The notes under the pieces are model-generated. The model was not told the origin of the DNA and did not search any database. It was given only the letters and a program-made list of their open reading frames with translations. Shown here in pieces: positions 19,831 through 30,238 of a stretch of 64,000 nt of DNA (positions are counted from its first letter, which is position 1; each line of letters begins with the position of its first letter). A program made the position numbers and the translations under genes. Origin of the DNA: Vibrio zhugei (GTDB lineage: Bacteria > Pseudomonadota > Gammaproteobacteria > Enterobacterales > Vibrionaceae). Location of the stretch: positions 2,604,001 to 2,668,000 of the forward strand of contig NZ_CP033078.1 in the NCBI RefSeq assembly GCF_003716875.1, written 5' to 3'.

Positions 19831-20919
19831 CCCGATTTCAGATAATAAGTGCGACATTCATGGAAATATGTAGAAGAGGAAGCCAACTGCTGAAAGTGGT
19901 ACGCTCTTCTCGCCAAAGAAACAAGCAGTACTACCATGAATTATCAACAGTTGACCGAAGGCAGAAGATACCAGATTTCTGCTCTTTTGGAACGGGGAAT
20001 TTCGGTTCCTGAAATAGCTAAAACAGTTCAGTGCCACCGCTCGACGGTATACCGTGAGCTTAAACGCGGTCGGAAGGGAGAGCATTATTGCCCTAACGAA
20101 GCCCAGATGTCGTCTACCAAAAAGCGCAAAACAGCACGTAAATACCGAATACCAAAGGAACGTGTCGATTTTATCCGCCTTCTTTTAGAAACAGATTGGA
20201 GTCCAGAGCAGATTTCTAATGTATTAACGAAAATTGGTGCATCTGTCAGTCATGAGTGGATCTATCGCTTTGTTGCTCAAGATAAACGCTTGGGCGGTAA
20301 GTTATATCGTCACTTGAGACAAGGTCATAAGCGGTATCGCCGAGGTAAACAAGAGAAAGCTCCAGCGATAAAAAATGCCGTTTCGATTGATGATAGACCA
20401 AGCATCGTTGACAGTAAGGAGCGGTTTGGTGACTGGGAAATCGACACTGTGCTAGGTAAGCATGGTACAGGTGCAATGGTGACTATTTTAGAGCGTAAGA
20501 CTCGATTTTACGTGGTAAAGAAAGTGCCATCTAAGTCAGCGGATGATGTCACCAAAGCGACAATAGAGCTACTGAAGCCCTATAAGAAACATGTCCATAC
20601 CATTACGGCAGATAACGGGCGAGAGTTTGCAGGTCATGAAACCATCGCAAAAGAATTAAAGGCTGATGTGTACTTTGCTCATCCGTACAGTTCTTGGGAG
20701 CGTGGTGCTAATGAGAATGCGAACGGTCTTTTAAGGCAATATGTGAAGAAAGGAACCGATCTAACGACAGTGACGGACATCGATATAGAGTTCGCTTTAT
20801 CGCGGATAAATTACCGTCCGAGAAAGTGTTTAGGCTTCAAGCAGGCAGCCATTATATTTGAGGAGATGGCTTTAGCTTCTTGATATTGGAGAGTGTCGCA
20901 CTTCGCAGTTGAATTCGGG
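19831..20919 (+). mobile_element. IS30-family insertion sequence, right copy
   Basis: Second 1,089-base copy, in inverted orientation to the first, from CCCGATTTC (19831) to GAATTCGGG (20919). A two-base target duplication CT flanks it (19829-19830 and 20920-20921), as expected for IS30. Removing the element plus one CT restores an uninterrupted reading frame on the minus strand, which confirms the ends to the base. Confidence 0.95.
19936..20883 (+). CDS. IS30-family transposase (right copy)
   Basis: A 315-residue intact transposase, identical in protein sequence to the left copy; translations in other frames also match, so the DNA is probably identical too. The helix-turn-helix (ISVPEIAKTVQCHRSTVYREL) and the DDE residues (WEIDTV, TADNGREF, SWERGANEN) are present. 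Two identical, intact copies indicate recent activity in this genome. Confidence 0.95.
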   Translation: MNYQQLTEGRRYQISALLERGISVPEIAKTVQCHRSTVYRELKRGRKGEHYCPNEAQMSSTKKRKTARKYRIPKERVDFIRLLLETDWSPEQISNVLTKIGASVSHEWIYRFVAQDKRLGGKLYRHLRQGHKRYRRGKQEKAPAIKNAVSIDDRPSIVDSKERFGDWEIDTVLGKHGTGAMVTILERKTRFYVVKKVPSKSADDVTKATIELLKPYKKHVHTITADNGREFAGHETIAKELKADVYFAHPYSSWERGANENANGLLRQYVKKGTDLTTVTDIDIEFALSRINYRPRKCLGFKQAAIIFEEMALAS

Positions 20920-21202
20920 CTAAACTAACGGCATAGATGAAATAATATACAATAAATAGCCAATCATAGTAACGATGCCTTTGCCAACTAAGTAGTGTCA
21001 GTGCAAGAGGAAGAAAAACTAGATAAATCAAATTGATACTCACAAATAAAAATGTCGCTATGAACATTAGGATAAGGATAATACGACATAGTACTTTACT
21101 GCCTGTATAGCGACGATCCAACATAAGCTATGTATAGAATAAATAGCTAATATTTATAATATTTCCGCCCTATTTACTCTGTGATTGGCGGCTCGTTCGA
21201 AT

Positions 21203-21234
21203 AAAAAAGCGCTGGTCATGACCAACGCTTTTAT
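21203..21234 (-). terminator. Stranded native terminator of ppsA
   Basis: The hairpin AAGCGCTGGTCATGACCAACGCTT (one mismatch in the stem) is flanked by A6 on the plus strand, so it ends minus-strand transcripts. In the rebuilt pre-insertion sequence it lies about 20 bases after the ppsA stop codon. The IS407-like element now separates it from ppsA by 1.2 kb. Confidence 0.75.
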
Positions 21235-21276
21235 TCCGTTACGCCATGATTATTTGTTGGTGTAAACCTCCCCTAA

Positions 21277-22065
21277 TTAGTTACACTCATAATTAGAGTT
21301 TTCAACCCGTTCATATTTCATTAAATATTCCCATGGGGTCAGATCATTCAGTGCACCATGAGGACGCTCTTCGTTGTATTCTCTGATCCAGTCTTCCGTT
21401 AATTCTCGAACTTCCGTTAGTGTTTTGAAGACGTACATATCCAGAATTTCAGTGCGGTATGTGCGATTAAATCGTTCAATGTACGAGTTTTGAGTGGGTT
21501 TTCCTGGTTGGATAAATTCCAACTGAACATCGTGCTTTTCTGCCCACGTTGCTAATGTTGTGGAGATAAACTCAGGGCCGTTGTCCATTCGTAGTTTCTC
21601 AGGGTAGCCTCGCCAAGCAATGACTCGTTCAAGCACTCGAACTACTCGCTGAGTGGGTAAACTCAGATCAACGTCGATGGCCAACGCTTCTCGATTAAAA
21701 TCATCCACCACATTGAAGGTTCGGAATCGACGTCCACATTGTAAGCTGTCACTCATAAAATCGATTGACCAGCACCGGTTCTCTGACAACGGTACACTCA
21801 GTGGCTCTGGGTGACGATTTGGCAGACGCTTTTTCCCTTTACGGCGTTTATTGAGTTTCAACTCGCAGTAAATCCGATAAATCCTCTTATGATTCCATGT
21901 CTTACCCCAGCGACGAAGGATCTTGAGTAATAAACCAAAGCCGTATGCTGGATAGCGCTCAACGGCTTGTTGTAATGCACTTATCACTTCTTGGTCATCG
22001 CTCGCTTTAGGCTGATATCGATAAACCGAATCACTGATGCCAACTGCGCGACATGCTAGACGCAA
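21277..22065 (-). CDS. IS3-family transposase OrfB (integrase core)
   Basis: A 262-residue frame from the first in-frame ATG; the translated product normally continues upstream as an OrfAB fusion made by -1 slippage on A AAA AAG (22134-22128). The rve integrase core has the DDE residues in WSIDFMSDSL, RMDNGPEFIS and NSYIERFNRTYR, and the HTH_21-like region GFGLLLKILRRWG precedes it. The frame is intact, so the element may be active. Confidence 0.93.
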   Translation of the reverse strand: MRLACRAVGISDSVYRYQPKASDDQEVISALQQAVERYPAYGFGLLLKILRRWGKTWNHKRIYRIYCELKLNKRRKGKKRLPNRHPEPLSVPLSENRCWSIDFMSDSLQCGRRFRTFNVVDDFNREALAIDVDLSLPTQRVVRVLERVIAWRGYPEKLRMDNGPEFISTTLATWAEKHDVQLEFIQPGKPTQNSYIERFNRTYRTEILDMYVFKTLTEVRELTEDWIREYNEERPHGALNDLTPWEYLMKYERVENSNYECN

Positions 22066-22121
22066 ACTGACTTTGTGTACCTGGCGTACATAGTCAACCA
22101 GTTCACGTCTTATCGCTGGCT

Positions 22122-22388
22122 TTACAGCTTTTTTTCGATGATATCTTTGAGAATTCGGTGCTCTAAGCTCAGCTCGGCAAACATCGATTTAAGACGACGA
22201 TTTTCGTCTTCCAGCTCTTTTAACCGTTTAACGTCCGATGCTTCCATACCACCATATTTAGATTTCCAGTTGTAATAAGTGGCATCAGATATTCCGTATT
22301 CTCGGCAGACTTCCTTGATAAGGCGACCACCTTCGACTTCTTTCAAAATTTTCACGATCTGTGTTTCGGTATAGCGTGATTTTTTCAT
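22122..22388 (-). CDS. IS3-family transposase OrfA (DNA-binding)
   Basis: An 88-residue HTH_Tnp_1 protein beginning MKKSRYTETQIVKILKEVEG, with the helix-turn-helix around EVCREYGISDATYYNWKSKY and a leucine-zipper coiled coil behind it. Its 3' end contains the A7G slippery run at 22135-22128 that places ribosomes into the orfB frame. A frame opening seven codons earlier lacks conservation. Confidence 0.92.
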   Translation of the reverse strand: MKKSRYTETQIVKILKEVEGGRLIKEVCREYGISDATYYNWKSKYGGMEASDVKRLKELEDENRRLKSMFAELSLEHRILKDIIEKKL

Positions 22389-22450
22389 AGCGAGTTCTCC
22401 CTGATTCATTCAGTGTATGCTGAAGAACTCCAAAATGGTATGCCACTATT

Positions 22451-24832
22451 TTAGGGGATGATTACATTGGCAACTTGGCCCAGTTTGATCCACGTATCAA
22501 TCACAGTATCTGGGTTGAGGGACACCGAACTGATACCCTGTTCCATCAGCCATTCAGCCAGATCTTCATGATCTGAGGGGCCTTGGCCACAGATGCCAAT
22601 GTATTTACCGGCTTTGGTGGCCGCCTCGATCGCCATCTTGAGCATCACTTTCACCGCTGGGTTGCGCTCATCAAACAGATGCGCCACATCGCCGGAATCC
22701 CGGTCAAGACCAAGGGTCAACTGAGTCATATCGTTGGAGCCAATAGAGAAGCCATCAAAGTATTTGAGGAACTCATCCGCCAATACCGCATTGGATGGCA
22801 GTTCACACATCATGATCACTTTCAGTCCTTGATCGCCGCGGCGCAGACCAAATTTAGCAAGCAGATCAATAACCGATGCGGCTTCGCTTGGTGTTCGCAC
22901 AAACGGAATCATAACTTCCACGTTTTTCAGTCCCATGTCGTTACGCACACGCTTCACCGCCTGAGTTTCAAGTTCGAAACATTCCTCAAACACGGGCGAA
23001 ATGTAACGCGAGGCACCCCGGAATCCCAACATAGGATTTTCTTCGTGTGGTTCGTAGTGACTTCCCCCGACCAAATTACTGTATTCGTTTGATTTGAAAT
23101 CGGACATACGTACGATGACACGTTTTGGCCAGAAAGCCGCGGCGATGGTCGCGATGCCTTCGGTCAGTTTGCTGACGTAGAAATCGATCGGATCTTTGTA
23201 ACCGCGAATGCGCTGGGTGATCTCGGCTTTGAGTTCATCGCTCTGCGCGTCGAAGTTCAGCAATGCTTTCGGGTGAATACCAATCATCTTGTTGATGATA
23301 AATTCCAAACGTGCCAGCCCTACTCCTTCATTGGGAATTTGCGCAAAATCGAAGGCGCGGTCGGGGTTACCTACGTTCATCATGACTTTGGTTGGCAGCA
23401 ATGGCAGTTCATCAACGGAAGAGCGGCGCACGTCAAAATCGAGCAACCCATCATACACATAGCCGGTTTCACCTTCTGAACACGACACGGTAACCGTGGC
23501 CCCATCGGTTAACGTACTGGTGGCATTGCCGCAACCAACGATAGCCGGAATGCCTAATTCACGGGCGATGATGGCGGCGTGACAGGTACGACCGCCACGG
23601 TTAGTGACGATCGCCGAGGCGATTTTCATGACCGGCTCCCAATCTGGATCGGTCATGTCGGTGACCAAAATGTCGCCTTTTTGCACCAGTGACATCTGCT
23701 CCAGCGAATCGACCAAACGCACCGTGCCGCTGCCGATACGCTGACCGATAGCACGCCCTTCAATCAAAACTTCAGCTTTGCTGTTTAGCTCGTAACGTTC
23801 GATAACGTTTTGTGCATTTTGCGAGCAAATCGTCTCTGGGCGCGCCTGAACAATGTACATTTTGCCATCCACGCCATCTTTGGCCCACTCAATGTCCATC
23901 GGACGCTGGTAGTGCTTCTCGATGATCATCGCCTGTTTGGCCAGTTCTTTGATTTCTTCGTCAGTCAGTGAAAACTCGCTGCGCTCTTGCTCTGAGGTAT
24001 CCACAATCTCGACCTGCTTACCAATTTCTTGGCTTGCAGAGTAAATCATTTTAATGTGTTTTGAGCCGAAGGTTTTCTTCACGATGGGAGATTGGCTAGT
24101 CTCAAGCAGCGGCTTGTGCACGTAAAACTCATCTGGGTTAACCGCCCCCTGCACCACCATCTCGCCCAGCCCCCAAGCGGATGTGATGAAGACGACTTGA
24201 TCGAAACCCGATTCGGTATCAAGCGTGAACATGACACCAGAAGCGGCTTTATCCGAACGTACCATACGCTGGATACCGGCCGAGAGCGCGATACCGCGGT
24301 GGTCAAACCCCTGATGCACACGATAAGAAATCGCACGGTCGTTAAACAGCGACGCGTACACGTGTTTGGTCGCTTCCAGCACCGCCTCAATCCCTTTCAC
24401 GTTCAGGAAAGTTTCCTGCTGACCGGCGAATGAGGCATCTGGCAGATCTTCTGCCGTTGCCGAAGAGCGCACCGCGACTGACAATTCAGGGTTGCCTTCC
24501 ACCAGCTTTTCGTAATTATCGCGGATATCGCGTTCCAAATCGTCAGGGAAAGGCGCATCCAGAACCCATTGACGAATGGTTGCCCCTGTTTTGCGCAAGG
24601 CATCCAAATCGTTGGTATCCAAATCATCAAGCAACTGATGTATGCGCTTGTCTAAGCCTTCAAAGTCGAGAAACTGATTGAATGCGTATGAGGTGGTCGC
24701 AAAACCATTCGGGACAGAAACACCAGCGTTAGCGAGATTGGACACCATTTCGCCAAGTGATGCGTTTTTTCCGCCGACTTTGTCGACATCTTCCATGGAC
24801 AGGCCATTATACCAGAGCGTGTTATTTTGCAT
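22451..24832 (-). CDS. ppsA: Phosphoenolpyruvate synthase with IS-altered C-terminus
   Basis: A 793-residue enzyme (E. coli 792) that makes PEP from pyruvate and ATP in gluconeogenesis. The N-terminal ATP-grasp domain ([17 protein letters not shown] near residue 10, [20 protein letters not shown] near 120) is followed by the swivelling phospho-His domain with catalytic His in [18 protein letters not shown], and the C-terminal PEP barrel with [15 protein letters not shown] and the Cys in ICGQGPSDH. The ATG at 24832 follows CTGGAG; a longer frame upstream is not family-like. The last residues now read VANVIIP because an IS3 element entered here; before insertion the end was VANK. The catalytic parts are untouched, so activity is likely kept. 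It is divergent from its regulator ppsR. Confidence 0.95.
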   Translation of the reverse strand: MQNNTLWYNGLSMEDVDKVGGKNASLGEMVSNLANAGVSVPNGFATTSYAFNQFLDFEGLDKRIHQLLDDLDTNDLDALRKTGATIRQWVLDAPFPDDLERDIRDNYEKLVEGNPELSVAVRSSATAEDLPDASFAGQQETFLNVKGIEAVLEATKHVYASLFNDRAISYRVHQGFDHRGIALSAGIQRMVRSDKAASGVMFTLDTESGFDQVVFITSAWGLGEMVVQGAVNPDEFYVHKPLLETSQSPIVKKTFGSKHIKMIYSASQEIGKQVEIVDTSEQERSEFSLTDEEIKELAKQAMIIEKHYQRPMDIEWAKDGVDGKMYIVQARPETICSQNAQNVIERYELNSKAEVLIEGRAIGQRIGSGTVRLVDSLEQMSLVQKGDILVTDMTDPDWEPVMKIASAIVTNRGGRTCHAAIIARELGIPAIVGCGNATSTLTDGATVTVSCSEGETGYVYDGLLDFDVRRSSVDELPLLPTKVMMNVGNPDRAFDFAQIPNEGVGLARLEFIINKMIGIHPKALLNFDAQSDELKAEITQRIRGYKDPIDFYVSKLTEGIATIAAAFWPKRVIVRMSDFKSNEYSNLVGGSHYEPHEENPMLGFRGASRYISPVFEECFELETQAVKRVRNDMGLKNVEVMIPFVRTPSEAASVIDLLAKFGLRRGDQGLKVIMMCELPSNAVLADEFLKYFDGFSIGSNDMTQLTLGLDRDSGDVAHLFDERNPAVKVMLKMAIEAATKAGKYIGICGQGPSDHEDLAEWLMEQGISSVSLNPDTVIDTWIKLGQVANVIIP

Positions 24833-25003
24833 GTCTTTCTCCAGAAACAGTGCAGCTTTGTAGGGTGGCACTCAATCACGCATCAACTTGACAAAAATCC
24901 GCAAGAAATTTTCAAAGCTGTGGGGGGCGTAATGGTATGCCGGGTTTTATTGTCGGTATCATGGCTATTATCTAATCAGGTTATTTTTAAGTTTTAAACA
25001 AAA

Positions 25004-25837
25004 ATGCAGACAGAAAGTCAAAGTCGTGATGTATTCTACGTTTCCGATGGAACGGCCATCACTTGCGAAACCGTCGGTCACGTTGTGCTTGGGCAATTCC
25101 CATTTCGCGCCAACGAACAAACCTTCCCGTTTATTGAATCCAACGACAAACTGAGCGAGCTTATCAGGCAAATTGAGCAATCTTTTGCGCGTCATGGCGT
25201 CCGTCCGCTGGTATTTTTTTCTATGGTGGTGCCTGAGCTGCGTGAACGTCTGCAAAATGCCCCCGCATACTGTTACGATGTATTAGGCAGCATAGTGCAG
25301 AACATTCAAGCTGACACGCAAATGGATCCTGTGCCGCAACTGCAACGTTCACGCAGTGTCGGCAAAGACACCAATACCTATTTTGATCGCATTGCCGCGA
25401 TCGAATATACATTGGCGCATGATGACGGGGTGTCTCTCAAAGGTCTGGAACAGGCGGATATTATTCTGCTCGGCGTATCCCGCAGCGGTAAAACCCCAAC
25501 TAGCCTCTACATGGCCATGCAGTTTGGTCTGCGTGTGGTCAACTATCCGTTCATTGCTGATGATATCCGAGCTCTGCGTTTGCTGCCTGAATTTGAAATG
25601 CATCGCCACAAACTGTTTGGCCTGACGATTGACGCTGAGCGTTTAACCGAGATTCGTGAAAATCGCATGGCGGGCAGTACCTATGCCAGTACTCAGCAGT
25701 GCCAGACTGAACTCGCCACCGTAGAGAGCCTGTTCCGGCGTGAAGCCGTTCCCTACATCAATACGTCATCACTGTCGGTTGAAGAAATTTCTGCCCGTAT
25801 TCTAGAAAAATCCGGCCTCAAACGCCGTTTATTCTGA
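25004..25837 (+). CDS. ppsR: PEP synthase regulatory protein (bifunctional kinase/pyrophosphorylase)
   Basis: A 277-residue DUF299 protein, the same length as E. coli YdiA/PpsR. It inactivates PEP synthase by ADP-dependent phosphorylation of a Thr next to the catalytic His and reactivates it by phosphorolysis. The P-loop-like motif [13 protein letters not shown] lies near residue 150. The 171-base gap to ppsA on the opposite strand carries both promoters; TTGACA at about 24890 could be a -35 box for ppsR. The divergent ppsA-ppsR pairing is the usual one. Confidence 0.95.
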   Translation: MQTESQSRDVFYVSDGTAITCETVGHVVLGQFPFRANEQTFPFIESNDKLSELIRQIEQSFARHGVRPLVFFSMVVPELRERLQNAPAYCYDVLGSIVQNIQADTQMDPVPQLQRSRSVGKDTNTYFDRIAAIEYTLAHDDGVSLKGLEQADIILLGVSRSGKTPTSLYMAMQFGLRVVNYPFIADDIRALRLLPEFEMHRHKLFGLTIDAERLTEIRENRMAGSTYASTQQCQTELATVESLFRREAVPYINTSSLSVEEISARILEKSGLKRRLF

Positions 25838-26191
25838 CGCCCTTGATCTAGCGCCACTTGATATCAGAGAGAGCACTTCTAAGCTAAATACCATGAGTGA
25901 AGGTCCACCAATAAGTATCATTGCCGACAATATCCATTTTTTATTTTTCATTCCCCATTCTTGTTAATGATTTAAGCTAACAATTTTTCCGCAGCGCGTT
26001 ATTCTGACCGATATACGGGTTAGTTATTGAGCTTAATACACTTTCATTGACACTGCCATGACCAACCAAGCAACGAAACAATACTCAGCTCATAAAAACA
26101 GGCATTAAAAAAGCCCCGTGACGAATCACGGGGCTTTTTGAGCATAGTGCTCAGAGACGGTTCAAATGAACTCTCTCTGGCAATGGGAGCA
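25838..26191. other. Intergenic region between ppsR and groL
   Basis: This 354-base gap separates convergent ppsR and groL. It holds the groL terminator hairpin at 26107-26139; otherwise it is AT-rich with no supported gene or RNA. Confidence 0.5.
26107..26139 (-). terminator. Rho-independent terminator of groSL
   Basis: A strong stem AAGCCCCGTGA / TCACGGGGCTT with loop CGAA, flanked by A and T runs, lies 53 bases after groL. It could also stop read-through from ppsR. Confidence 0.93.
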
Positions 26192-27853
<1,662 letters not shown>

Positions 27854-27889
27854 TTAAATTCGTTTTTGTTGGTTCGTTTTTCAGAGCAA

Positions 27890-28180
27890 TTACTCAACGA
27901 TCGCCAGAATATCGTTTTCTGACAAAATCAAGACATCCTTGCCTTCAATTTTTTCTGATTTAGTACCGTAGCCTTCACTGAAGATAACCGTATCACCGAC
28001 TTTTACATCCAGAGGTAACACTGTACCGTTTTCTAGAATACGACCTTTACCGACTGCGATAACTTCACCACGGGTCGATTTTTCTGCCGCAGAGCCTGTT
28101 AAAACAATGCCGCCAGCCGATTTTGATTCAACTTCTTTGCGTTCAACGATAACTCTGTCATGTAATGGACGAATGTTCAT
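27890..28180 (-). CDS. groS: Co-chaperonin GroES
   Basis: A 96-residue lid protein starting [20 protein letters not shown], with the mobile loop [20 protein letters not shown] (residues 21-40) that contacts GroEL. It is the first gene of groSL, with a ribosome site GGAGA just upstream and a heat-shock promoter about 75 bases before the start. Confidence 0.98.
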   Translation of the reverse strand: MNIRPLHDRVIVERKEVESKSAGGIVLTGSAAEKSTRGEVIAVGKGRILENGTVLPLDVKVGDTVIFSEGYGTKSEKIEGKDVLILSENDILAIVE

Positions 28181-28252
28181 CTGTCGTCTCTCCTGATTAA
28201 GATTTTACGTCTTGTAGTTAATGAAACGCTGATCGCTCAGCTTGTGTTTGAT

Positions 28253-28281
28253 ATGTGGGGGATAAATTGGATTAACCCAAG
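28253..28281 (-). promoter_or_regulatory. Sigma-32-type heat-shock promoter of groSL
   Basis: Read on the minus strand, CTTGGG (28281-28276) and CCCCCACAT (28261-28253) are separated by 14 bases, close to the RpoH consensus CTTGAA-N11-16-CCCCATnT. No CIRCE inverted repeat is present, consistent with RpoH rather than HrcA control. Confidence 0.8.
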
Positions 28282-28480
28282 GGGGCAAGTAAAAAAAAGT
28301 GTGATTTATTTAACAAAAAGCTTCAATAGTTCTATCATCGCTCCCGCCCACTCCTACCTTGTACCAACGAAGGTCAGACATCTCTTTAACAAGCGGTAGG
28401 GATACTTCATAATACTGGGTAATACTGCTAATTAAACCAACGAGGCGTATTCCAATCTCTCCACCCAATAGAGGACTCGC

Positions 28481-29101
28481 ATGAAAACCGTTGACAAAAT
28501 TTTGCACACGATTAAACGTGAAGGTGTAGTCACCGCAAAACAACTTGCCGACGATCTGAATATCACCACCATGGGCGCTCGTCAGCATTTACAAAGTTTA
28601 GAAGAAGAAGGCGTGTTAGCGTTCCATGATGTCAAAGCGAAAGTGGGTCGCCCAACCCGTCACTGGTCTTTAACGCAAGTTGGCCATGATAAATTCGCCG
28701 ATAGACACAGCGAATTGACCATTCAAGTGATTGAGGCGGTGGAACAATTATTTGGCGCCGACGGGCTTGCTAAAGTGACCGCCGAGCGAGAAGCGAAAAC
28801 CTTACACACCTACCGACAAGCGATGCAGTCTTGTGACTCAATCGACAGTAAACTCCGTCGATTGGTGGAACTGCGCGAAAGCGAAGGGTACATGGCGGAA
28901 TATGAAGCCACAGAAGACGGTTACATGCTGTATGAGAATCACTGCCCTATCTGCAAAGCGGCCAAGACCTGTCGAAATTTGTGCGAGTCTGAATTGACCA
29001 TTTTCCAAACCTTGCTGGGCGAGGAGTGCCTAGTGACTCGTACCGAGCACATCATTGATGGTCACAGACGATGTGCCTATCACATTATCGTGCGTGACTG
29101 A
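28481..29101 (+). CDS. Cys-rich winged-helix regulator (SufR/metal-sensing type)
   Basis: A 206-residue transcription factor. Residues 1-80 form a DeoR/ArsR-like winged helix (GVVTAKQLADDLNITTMGARQHLQSLEEEG). The C-terminal part has Cys residues spaced CPICKAAKTCRNLC (about 152-165), a further Cys in GEECLV and one in RRCAYHI, resembling the cluster-binding region of SufR-like iron-sulfur regulators. It therefore probably senses an Fe-S cluster or a metal. Its targets are unknown; it is divergent from groS across 300 bases and could share that promoter region. Confidence 0.75.
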   Translation: MKTVDKILHTIKREGVVTAKQLADDLNITTMGARQHLQSLEEEGVLAFHDVKAKVGRPTRHWSLTQVGHDKFADRHSELTIQVIEAVEQLFGADGLAKVTAEREAKTLHTYRQAMQSCDSIDSKLRRLVELRESEGYMAEYEATEDGYMLYENHCPICKAAKTCRNLCESELTIFQTLLGEECLVTRTEHIIDGHRRCAYHIIVRD

Positions 29102-29190
29102 TCGCGTTTCATGCAAAGGCCAGCCAGCCGCTCCTCTTCAAAGCCTTGTTCTCACTGAAAACGGCCGCGACTCGAACGGTGAGCCTTCCA

Positions 29191-29658
29191 TCAAATGGAG
29201 GGCTCTTTTTCATGATTCTGTTCGTGCTCGTAAGGCTCACCATAACGATTCTCTAATGGGTTCCCTTTGCGTAAACCACATTCAATTAAAATCACCAATC
29301 CGCACAGCAAACTAAAAAATGACAAGAGTTGCGTCGCGGTCGAAGGGCCAACCGCCATTGACGCGTCATCCACCATTTGTCCCGGCATCATTAAGCGGCT
29401 GATGATCAAAGGCATGCTGAGTAATAACCACTTGTTGCTCTTATTACGATCATGCCAGCGCTTCGCCGTCACCGCTAAATCGGGAATCAATAACACCAGT
29501 AAAACCACGGGCATCACATAAGCGGACATCGTCGGAATAAAAGGCGAGACAAACGTCAAACTGAAGATAATCACCCCATAATAGACCGCATTCCATATCC
29601 AAAAAATCTGCCTTGGCACCCGGCCTTCAAATGAAAAAAGCAGCCACTTTACCTTCAT
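29191..29658 (-). CDS. DUF805 inner-membrane protein
   Basis: A 155-residue protein with four membrane helices and the DUF805 signatures FEGRVPRQIFW at the N-terminus, AKRWHDRNKSNKW in the middle, and the family C-terminal RYGEP. Members (such as YhaH/YhaI of E. coli) have no established function. It follows the isomerase-like gene by nine bases on the same strand, so the two form a small operon. Confidence 0.85.
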   Translation of the reverse strand: MKVKWLLFSFEGRVPRQIFWIWNAVYYGVIIFSLTFVSPFIPTMSAYVMPVVLLVLLIPDLAVTAKRWHDRNKSNKWLLLSMPLIISRLMMPGQMVDDASMAVGPSTATQLLSFFSLLCGLVILIECGLRKGNPLENRYGEPYEHEQNHEKEPSI

Positions 29659-29667
29659 AACTTGTCC

Positions 29668-30021
29668 TCACAACTCGTTGGTTGTTTTCATAAACGTCTG
29701 TTTATCCATATCGCGCATATTAATACTCAAACTACGAATTTGACTCGCTTCCTGTTGGAGCACGGCCATCAGTGGCTCAAGCAGCGCCCGCTTTTGCTCC
29801 TCGGTTCGGCCACTTAACATTTCCAACGTGATATGAATAAAATCTTGTGAATCTTGCTCTTCTCCCAACAGCCAATCATGGCAACGTATCGCACGCGATT
29901 TGACGTCCTCTTTCGCAAATAACCCGCTCTTGAGTGTTAACAGATGCAAATCTTCTAATAGTTTGGGTACATTAACGCGCTCTTCGACAGAATCTGTGTA
30001 CTCCATAATTAAATTCGGCAT
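29668..30021 (-). CDS. 5-carboxymethyl-2-hydroxymuconate isomerase-like protein
   Basis: A 117-residue tautomerase-superfamily protein starting MPNLIMEYTDSVEERVNVPK, with the catalytic Pro1 of the CHMI (HpaF) family right after the initiator Met. HpaF isomerises a product of homoprotocatechuate ring cleavage, but none of that pathway is nearby, so the real substrate is uncertain. The ATG at 30021 is preferred over an upstream start at 30075: AGGGA lies just before it and Pro must directly follow Met for catalysis. Confidence 0.75.
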   Translation of the reverse strand: MPNLIMEYTDSVEERVNVPKLLEDLHLLTLKSGLFAKEDVKSRAIRCHDWLLGEEQDSQDFIHITLEMLSGRTEEQKRALLEPLMAVLQQEASQIRSLSINMRDMDKQTFMKTTNEL

Positions 30022-30238
30022 GTTCCCTATCCCTCTTTCTCTTATCATACGATCCACTATAGTCAATCGTGACAATAAAAGCCGAGAGCTACATTAGACT
30101 TAGCCGCTCTTTTTTCATCACATCACACTGCGTAGCGCTAAACAGAGAAAGACATGACTCTCATCATGATCTGACCCATTTTATCTGGTATATTCAAAAC
30201 CAGTATTTTTTTAATTAATGACAAGCGGAGATATTCCT

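Larger units (their letters stand above)
17534..20919. mobile_element. Composite-like structure: inverted IS30 pair with 1.2 kb AT-rich cargo
   Basis: Two IS30-family copies of 1,089 bases, apparently identical, face each other with their left (transposase-start) ends inward, around 1,208 bases (18623-19830) that are visibly AT-richer than the flanking core genes. The cargo holds two unknown genes and the 3' part of a membrane-protein gene whose 5' part lies outside the right copy. The right copy is therefore an independent insertion into pre-existing DNA, and the structure is not a simple composite transposon. The outer flanks (CG at the left, CT at the right) are not a target duplication. 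Confidence 0.7.
19647..21124 (-). pseudogene. Membrane-protein gene split by IS30
   Basis: The 5' part (21124-20921) encodes MLDRRYTGSKVLCRIILILM and on to YFIYAVSL, 68 residues; the 3' part (19829-19647) encodes 60 residues from VTSNDIGHSS to FGTMLFIF. Removing IS30 (19831-20919) and one CT duplication joins them in frame into a 128-codon gene for a small inner-membrane protein with about four hydrophobic segments. I do not recognise the family. No strong ribosome site precedes the ATG. The gene is convergent with the AT-rich cargo genes and was probably part of the same accessory island before insertion. In the present sequence both halves run into IS sequence, so it should be non-functional. 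Confidence 0.85.
21261..22466 (-). mobile_element. IS3-family (IS407-like) insertion sequence in the 3' end of ppsA
   Basis: A 1,206-base element with terminal inverted repeats TGTAAACCTCCCCTAA (left, 21261) and TGTAATCATCCCCTAA (right end read on the minus strand from 22466). It is flanked by a four-base duplication TTGG (21257-21260 and 22467-22470), the size expected for the IS407 group. Two overlapping frames, orfA and orfB, encode the transposase with a -1 frameshift site. The right end supplies the last four codons and stop codon now used by ppsA. Confidence 0.93.

Noticed and set aside
19830..19937. N-terminal part of the minus-strand frame 19647-19937 as a real start of the membrane protein
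   Set aside because: Codons 1-36 lie in the IS30 end and are an artefact; the true 5' part of the gene is on the other side of the IS.
17534..20919. A classical composite transposon moved as one unit
   Set aside because: The right copy interrupts a gene whose two halves lie on either side of it, has its own CT duplication, and the outermost flanks show no shared duplication.
28181..28300. CIRCE element before groS
   Set aside because: No TTAGCACTC-N9-GAGTGCTAA inverted repeat is present; the region fits a sigma-32 promoter instead.
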